49,934 nt of DNA from positions 1 to 49,934 of the forward strand of contig JACPSH010000009.1 in NCBI GenBank assembly GCA_016193395.1, given 5' to 3'. Below, one piece after another: positions 46,216 through 49,934 of the stretch. The position numbers and the translations under genes were made by a program. Under the pieces are notes generated by a model. The model was not told where the DNA came from and ran no database searches. It saw nothing but the letters and a program-made list of their open reading frames with translations. This DNA is from Gammaproteobacteria bacterium (GTDB lineage: Bacteria > Pseudomonadota > Gammaproteobacteria > Eutrophobiales > Eutrophobiaceae). How positions within the stretch are numbered: position 1 is the stretch's first letter; the number at the start of each line of letters is the position of its first letter.

Positions 46216-47496
46216 ATGCAGGATAGGTCCCTCGCGGCGCGCATCCAGGCCCCGGCTGCGGTCATCGACGCCGTTGTTCCCTCGGGGCCTGTGTTGTTCA
46301 GCGCCCCGCACCGGGTCATGTTTCTTGCGGGCACGCTGCAACTCCTCCTGACCCTGCTGTTCTGGTCAGTCGAACTCCTTGGCCGGCACACCCTGCTGTG
46401 GCCGCCGCTGGCCACGAGCGTGCCGACCACATGGGTGCATGCATTTCTGATGTTGTACGGCGTATTCCCCTTCTTCATTTTCGGCTTCCTGATGACCACG
46501 TATCCAAAGTGGCTGCAGACTGCCCCGGTGCCACCCCGGATGTATCTCGCCAGCTTCTGGCTCCTCTGTGGCGGAACCGTCACTGTCTATGCCGGCCTCA
46601 TCCTGCCCCGTCCCGTCATCGAGGGCGGCGTCATCATGTTTCTCTGCGGCTGGGCGGTGACCGCCTGCGCCCTCTGGAATGTTTATCTGCATCCCGGCAA
46701 ACCATGCTCGGCGTATGAAACCATTCTCAGCCTTGCGCTGCTCAGCGGCTTCGCGGGCGCGTGCAGCGGCCTGTACTGGCTGATAGACGGCGACCCGCTG
46801 GCGTTTCGGATCATGCTCGTCGTCGGCTTGTGGCTGTTCCTGTTACCGGTATTGATTACGGTTTCGCTCCGGATGATTCCGTTTTTCGCAAGCTGCGTCC
46901 TGGATCGCTACACCATGCGCAGACCGGCCTGGTCGCTGCCGCTGATCGCGGGCTGCCTTGCCGGTCATGCGCTGCTGGAAGTCATGGGCATGCCGCAGTG
47001 GCTGTTCCTGTTCGATGTCCCGCTTGCCGGAGCCGTCTTGTACCTGTCCTGGATCTGGGAAATTCGCCGCGGCTTCCGCGTCCCGCTGCTGGCGATGTTG
47101 CACGTGGCGTTTCTCTGGTGCGGAATCGGTGCTCTTCTATACAGCATACAGAGCCTGGTGTGGCTGCTTGGCGGCGGCATCGTCCTGGGCAAGGCGCCGC
47201 TGCACGCGCTCGGACTGGGTTTCGTGACATCCATGGTACTGGCCATGGCGAGCCGCGTGAGCCTCGGGCACTCCGGCCGCCCGTTGACAGCCACCCGTGT
47301 GACACTGGTCTGCTTCGCGTTCCTGCAATTTGCCGTATTACTGCGCATCGCAAGCGAATGGCCGTTCATCGGCGCCGCTGCGTCCGCTTACTGGAACACG
47401 GCCGCCGCCTTCCTGGGCGTGTTTATCATGGCGCTGTGGACATGGCTGTATTTGCCGATATACCTGACACCCCGCGTCGACGGGAAACCCGGCTGA
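46216..47496 (+). CDS. nnrS: NnrS family membrane protein
   Basis: 426-aa heme/copper membrane protein with about 12 hydrophobic helices. NnrS is linked to nitric oxide stress in denitrifiers and Vibrio. Conserved blocks: FSAPHRVMFLAGTLQLL, HAFLMLYGVFPFFIFGFLMTTYPKW, MIPFFASCVLDRY, and HALGLGFVTSMVLAMASRVSLGHSGRPL. The first and last of these include His residues typical of the family. Start 46216 is 12 nt past the hemerythrin stop. Its presence is the strongest single hint that the operon concerns NO. Confidence 0.94.
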   Translation: MQDRSLAARIQAPAAVIDAVVPSGPVLFSAPHRVMFLAGTLQLLLTLLFWSVELLGRHTLLWPPLATSVPTTWVHAFLMLYGVFPFFIFGFLMTTYPKWLQTAPVPPRMYLASFWLLCGGTVTVYAGLILPRPVIEGGVIMFLCGWAVTACALWNVYLHPGKPCSAYETILSLALLSGFAGACSGLYWLIDGDPLAFRIMLVVGLWLFLLPVLITVSLRMIPFFASCVLDRYTMRRPAWSLPLIAGCLAGHALLEVMGMPQWLFLFDVPLAGAVLYLSWIWEIRRGFRVPLLAMLHVAFLWCGIGALLYSIQSLVWLLGGGIVLGKAPLHALGLGFVTSMVLAMASRVSLGHSGRPLTATRVTLVCFAFLQFAVLLRIASEWPFIGAAASAYWNTAAAFLGVFIMALWTWLYLPIYLTPRVDGKPG

Positions 47497-47534
47497 ATTG
47501 CTCTTATCAACCATCAATCTGGAGGAAATAACCG

Positions 47535-47843
47535 ATGAATAACCATTGCAGAATCGGCGTGGCCCTGATCGCCGCCGTTGTGGCCGTCCCGGCGTTTGCC
47601 GCCGGAGACGCCGCCGCAGGCAAGGCAAAATCGGCCATCTGCGCCGCCTGTCACGGCGCCGAGGGCTTGAGCCCTAACGATCTCTGGCCCAATCTTGCCG
47701 GTCAGAAATACGGATACCTCGTGAAGCAGATGAAGGCATTCAAGGACGGCAGCCGGAGCGATCCGATGATGTCGCCCATGGCCGCGCCACTGACGGACGT
47801 TGACATCGAGAACGCGGCGGCCTTCTTCAGCAGCCTCAAGTAG
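47535..47843 (+). CDS. Class I cytochrome c (c553-like)
   Basis: 102-aa periplasmic monoheme cytochrome. Signal peptide (MNNHCRIGVALIAAVVAVPAFA) followed by GDAAAGKAKSAICAACHG with heme motif CAACH (residues 36-40) and a likely Met ligand in MSPMAAPL. GGAGGAAATAACCG precedes the ATG. It is a good candidate electron donor to the CuA subunit of the operon, or acceptor for a flavin oxidase like those at the right end of the window. Confidence 0.93.
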   Translation: MNNHCRIGVALIAAVVAVPAFAAGDAAAGKAKSAICAACHGAEGLSPNDLWPNLAGQKYGYLVKQMKAFKDGSRSDPMMSPMAAPLTDVDIENAAAFFSSLK

Positions 47844-47897
47844 CCTTAACAGGCTGACGCAACAGGCCCGTGCGGGGAAGCTGAAGGTCGTTTCCGG

Positions 47898-49142
47898 ATG
47901 AACAACGACATTTTTTCCGATCTCTATAAACAGCGGCTGCAGCGCATTGAAAATGCCATTGCCCTGCGCGAACCCGACCGGACGCCGTTTGTCTATTCCA
48001 CGAATTTCTGGGCCGCGCGGCTGGCCGGCATCACCTTCGAAGAGGCGATGTATGACATCGACCGGTACGTGGAGGCCAGCAAGCGCGCGATCCATCTCCT
48101 GCAGCCGGACGCATTCTCGGCGATCCTGTTTCCGTTCGCCCAGACGCTGGATGAGCTGGACTTCAAACCGGTCAGGTGGCCGGGCCACGGGGCGGATCCG
48201 AACGTCACCTTCCAGTACATCGACCAGGAGCTGATGTCGGCGGAGGAGTACGACGATTATATTCTCGACCCGACGGGCTTCTATCTGAAGAAATACCTGC
48301 CGCGCATCGCCGGCGCGTTCAGGGTGTTTGAAGATTTTCCGCAATTCGTGACCTACCCGGAATGGGACCTGGTCGGATCGGTGGCCGCCTTCGCCAACCC
48401 GGCCCTGCAAAAGGGATTACAGCGCCTGTTCGAGATAGGCGAGCGCACGGCGCAGAACTACCGGCGCATCGGCGCCTTCGCCAGGGACATGAATGAGGCA
48501 GGATACCCGCTCGCCGCCGGGGCGTTCTGCAAGGCGCCGTACGATCTGTTCGTCGATTTCATGCGCGGCTCCAAGGGCGGGATACTCGACATGTTCCGTC
48601 ACCGGGACCGTCTCCTGGAGGCCATGGCGAAGGCGCGGGTCCTGCTGTTGCGGAACGTGGAGGCCGCGACCAGGCGTTCGGGCTGCCGCTACGTCTTCAT
48701 CCCGCTGCACTGGGGACTGGACAGCTTTATGTCGCCCGATCAGTTCAACACCTTTTACTGGCCGGAACTGAGAAAGGTCATGATGAGCCTGATCGAGCGC
48801 GACCTGGTGCCCTGCGTGTTCTGGGAGGGCGTGTGCAATTCGCGCCTGGAAATCATTGCCGACGTTCCGCCGGGCAAGGTCATCTACAAGTTCGAGGCAA
48901 CCGACCTCCTCCGGGCGAAGGAGGTGCTGGGCAATGTCGCCTGCCTGCGCGGCAACGTGCCGGCGTCGTTACTGACGACGGGGATCGCGGAGGAGGTAGA
49001 CAGCTATTGCCGGAACTTGATCGAGAAGGTCGGCAAGGGCGGCGGCTTTATCCTCGACGGCGCCGCAGGCATTCCCGACGAGGCAAAAGTGGAGAATGTG
49101 ATCGCCATGGCCGAATCCGTCCGGAAATACTCCGCTTACTAG
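47898..49142 (+). CDS. Uroporphyrinogen decarboxylase (URO-D) family protein, role unknown
   Basis: 414-aa protein with a URO-D/CmuA/MtaA-type TIM barrel. It is longer and more divergent than HemE, lacks the N-terminal HemE motif RQAGRYLPEY, and has no fused corrinoid domain. Visible blocks: TPFVYSTNFWAARLAGITFEEAMYD, APYDLFVDFMRGSKGG, FIPLHWGLDSFMSPDQFNTFYWPELRK, CVFWEGVCNSRLEI. Such paralogues include cobamide-dependent methyltransferases for methoxy-aromatics and others. A metal-binding His-x-Cys motif typical of MtaA is not obvious. Not heme synthesis, in my reading. Confidence 0.85.
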   Translation: MNNDIFSDLYKQRLQRIENAIALREPDRTPFVYSTNFWAARLAGITFEEAMYDIDRYVEASKRAIHLLQPDAFSAILFPFAQTLDELDFKPVRWPGHGADPNVTFQYIDQELMSAEEYDDYILDPTGFYLKKYLPRIAGAFRVFEDFPQFVTYPEWDLVGSVAAFANPALQKGLQRLFEIGERTAQNYRRIGAFARDMNEAGYPLAAGAFCKAPYDLFVDFMRGSKGGILDMFRHRDRLLEAMAKARVLLLRNVEAATRRSGCRYVFIPLHWGLDSFMSPDQFNTFYWPELRKVMMSLIERDLVPCVFWEGVCNSRLEIIADVPPGKVIYKFEATDLLRAKEVLGNVACLRGNVPASLLTTGIAEEVDSYCRNLIEKVGKGGGFILDGAAGIPDEAKVENVIAMAESVRKYSAY

Positions 49143-49152
49143 GACCACGGCA

Positions 49153-49320
49153 ATGAGACTTCCCCCCGGCGTCAGCAGCAGGGATTTTTCCGAGGCGATC
49201 CGCCGCTTCGAGGAGCACGTACAGCGGCGGCTGGACGAAACCATCAGGGACCCGCTTGACCCGAACGGCATCCTCTCCGCCGGCCGCTACGGGATCTGGC
49301 CAAGGCGTCAAATAGCCCGC
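49153..49320 (+). pseudogene. Remnant of a PCMH/vanillyl-alcohol oxidase-type flavoprotein, internally deleted
   Basis: A frame of about 56 codons begins MRLPPGVSSRDFSEAIRRFEEHV, which looks like the N-terminus of the p-cresol methylhydroxylase/vanillyl-alcohol oxidase flavoprotein family, and passes at once into QRRLDETIRDPLDPNGILS then AGRYGIWP, the C-terminus. The roughly 450 residues that bind FAD are missing, so a deletion has fused the two ends. Starts 10 nt after the URO-D gene and ends against the hemerythrin gene of the other strand. Confidence 0.72.
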
Positions 49321-49321
49321 G

Positions 49322-49711
49322 CTAAGACGTTTTCAAACTGCCGCCGTCGGTCTGAAAGTATTGCTGGAACCAGGTCAAGAGGCGCTCGTCCAGGCTAAGG
49401 TCGCCTCCGTTACACGCGCCGTTCCGGAAGGAGTCCAACATGCCACGGATGCGCTCCAGGAGTTTCTCGTGCTCCGCCTTGTGCAGGGAATACAGTCGAT
49501 ATCCCCATTTGCGCATGAATTTCTCCTCCAGCGCAAAATGGCCGCGGACCCTCTGGTAGAGCTGCCCCAGGCAGTCGAACACAGCGTCCCGGGACAGCGT
49601 GCGCCGCAGGTTTTCGCATGCGGCATTGATGGTATCGATGAGCAGCCGGTGCTCGTAGTCGACGGATTCGATGCCCGACCTGTATTCGTCCTTCCACTCA
49701 AGGTAGCGCAT
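49322..49711 (-). CDS. Bacteriohemerythrin variant with altered last-helix ligands
   Basis: 129-aa hemerythrin homologue. His21 (DYEH), His58, Glu62 (HFALEE), His77 and His81 (HKAEH) are kept, but in the fourth helix the usual His is Tyr118 (WFQQYFQ) and the Asp ligand position is shifted (TDG against TKD of the other copy). It may bind one iron or use Tyr. MRYLEWKDEY at 49711 was chosen as start. Convergent with the oxidase remnant and downstream of the FAD oxidase at the window end (31 nt). Confidence 0.9.
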   Translation of the reverse strand: MRYLEWKDEYRSGIESVDYEHRLLIDTINAACENLRRTLSRDAVFDCLGQLYQRVRGHFALEEKFMRKWGYRLYSLHKAEHEKLLERIRGMLDSFRNGACNGGDLSLDERLLTWFQQYFQTDGGSLKTS

Positions 49712-49742
49712 GGAATGGCACCCACCAAACCAATAATACGTA

Positions 49743-49934
49743 CTACAAGTCCTTGAACAATCCAATACCCGGATTGAGGATATTGTCAGGGTCCAGCGCC
49801 TTCTTGATCCGTTTCAGCACCTCGCCATAGGCGCCCGCGTCTTCCAGCGATGGGAACCCGTACTTGAAGCGGAACGGCACGGCGCCGTAATTTTCCATCG
49901 CCGTCTGGAACAACCTCTGGTACTTGTCGCGCAC
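49743..49934 (-). CDS. FAD-linked oxidase, C-terminal part (gene runs past window)
   Basis: C-terminal 63 residues of a PCMH/VAO-type flavoprotein oxidase; the end KKALDPDNILNPGIG is the standard C-terminal block (LDPxxILNPG) of that superfamily. The open frame continues off the right edge, so the first Met seen is not the start. Substrates in the family include 4-alkylphenols, vanillyl alcohol, D-lactate and glycolate; which applies here is not visible. Probably co-transcribed with the variant hemerythrin. Confidence 0.85.
   Translation of the reverse strand: MRDKYQRLFQTAMENYGAVPFRFKYGFPSLEDAGAYGEVLKRIKKALDPDNILNPGIGLFKDL

Noticed and set aside
47898-49142. HemE (heme-pathway uroporphyrinogen decarboxylase)
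   Set aside because: Too long and lacking the N-terminal HemE signature, so called only as a URO-D family member.

Overview
This is a high-GC chromosomal window with housekeeping gene neighbourhoods typical of Gammaproteobacteria: ntrBC and glnA, lptM-lysA, trxA/rho, groES-groEL, tesA/ybbA-ybbP, rpsU-yqeY-dnaG-rpoD-tRNA, and folB/folK. A stand-alone homomeric-type ATP sulfurylase (sat), a TauE/SafE-type anion exporter and a CuA-containing heme-copper oxidase/NO reductase-like operon suggest a respiring chemolithotroph, perhaps a sulfur oxidiser. That lifestyle is inference. No phage, integrase, transposase, CRISPR or rRNA was seen.

Layout. 1-7.1 kb: nitrogen control (dienelactone hydrolase, ntrC, ntrB with an upstream NtrC-like site, a DUF4124 protein, glnA behind a consensus sigma-54 promoter) and lysine synthesis (lysA, lptM). 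7.3-11.1 kb: trxA, rho, groEL and groES, the last pair behind a sigma-70 promoter with a CIRCE operator. 11.2-17.8 kb: sat, a small unknown protein, divergent tesA and ybbA-ybbP, and hemH. 17.8-18.4 kb: gene-free, built of palindromic repeats. 18.4-21.3 kb: a minus-strand operon of TauE/SafE exporter, CULT (cereblon-like) protein, YjbQ and a CaiB-type CoA transferase. 21.4-31.2 kb: slt, an NDUFA9-like reductase, cca, uppP, two lipoproteins, a MidA-type methyltransferase, a pteridine-reductase-like SDR, folK, folB and plsY. 31.2-31.5 kb: more palindromic repeats. 31.5-37.5 kb: tsaD divergent from rpsU-yqeY-dnaG-rpoD, then tRNA-CAU. 37.7-40.2 kb: a decayed LysE exporter, small unknown genes, pdxH and sirB2. 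40.2-47.8 kb: a respiratory/NO operon. 47.9 kb to the end: a URO-D-like protein, a deleted flavin oxidase remnant, a second hemerythrin with altered ligands, and the C-terminus of another flavin oxidase.

The most interesting system is at 40.2-47.8 kb. Two CRP/FNR-family sites, one placed as in a class II promoter, precede a small membrane protein, a CuA subunit II, and a heme-copper subunit I that keeps all six histidine ligands but has Gln where oxygen reductases have the cross-linked Tyr. SCO/SenC, a cytochrome b - 2x[4Fe-4S] ferredoxin - MvhD-like fusion, a hypothetical protein, bacteriohemerythrin, NnrS and a c-type cytochrome follow. I infer a nitric-oxide-related respiratory module similar in order to the norSY-senC (sNOR) clusters of ammonia oxidisers, with an added quinone/iron-sulfur electron-transfer fusion. 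Also notable are a bacterial CULT protein whose tri-tryptophan pocket has human-cereblon spacing, a family of palindromic intergenic repeats with shared ends, and three short heptanucleotide-periodic arrays.
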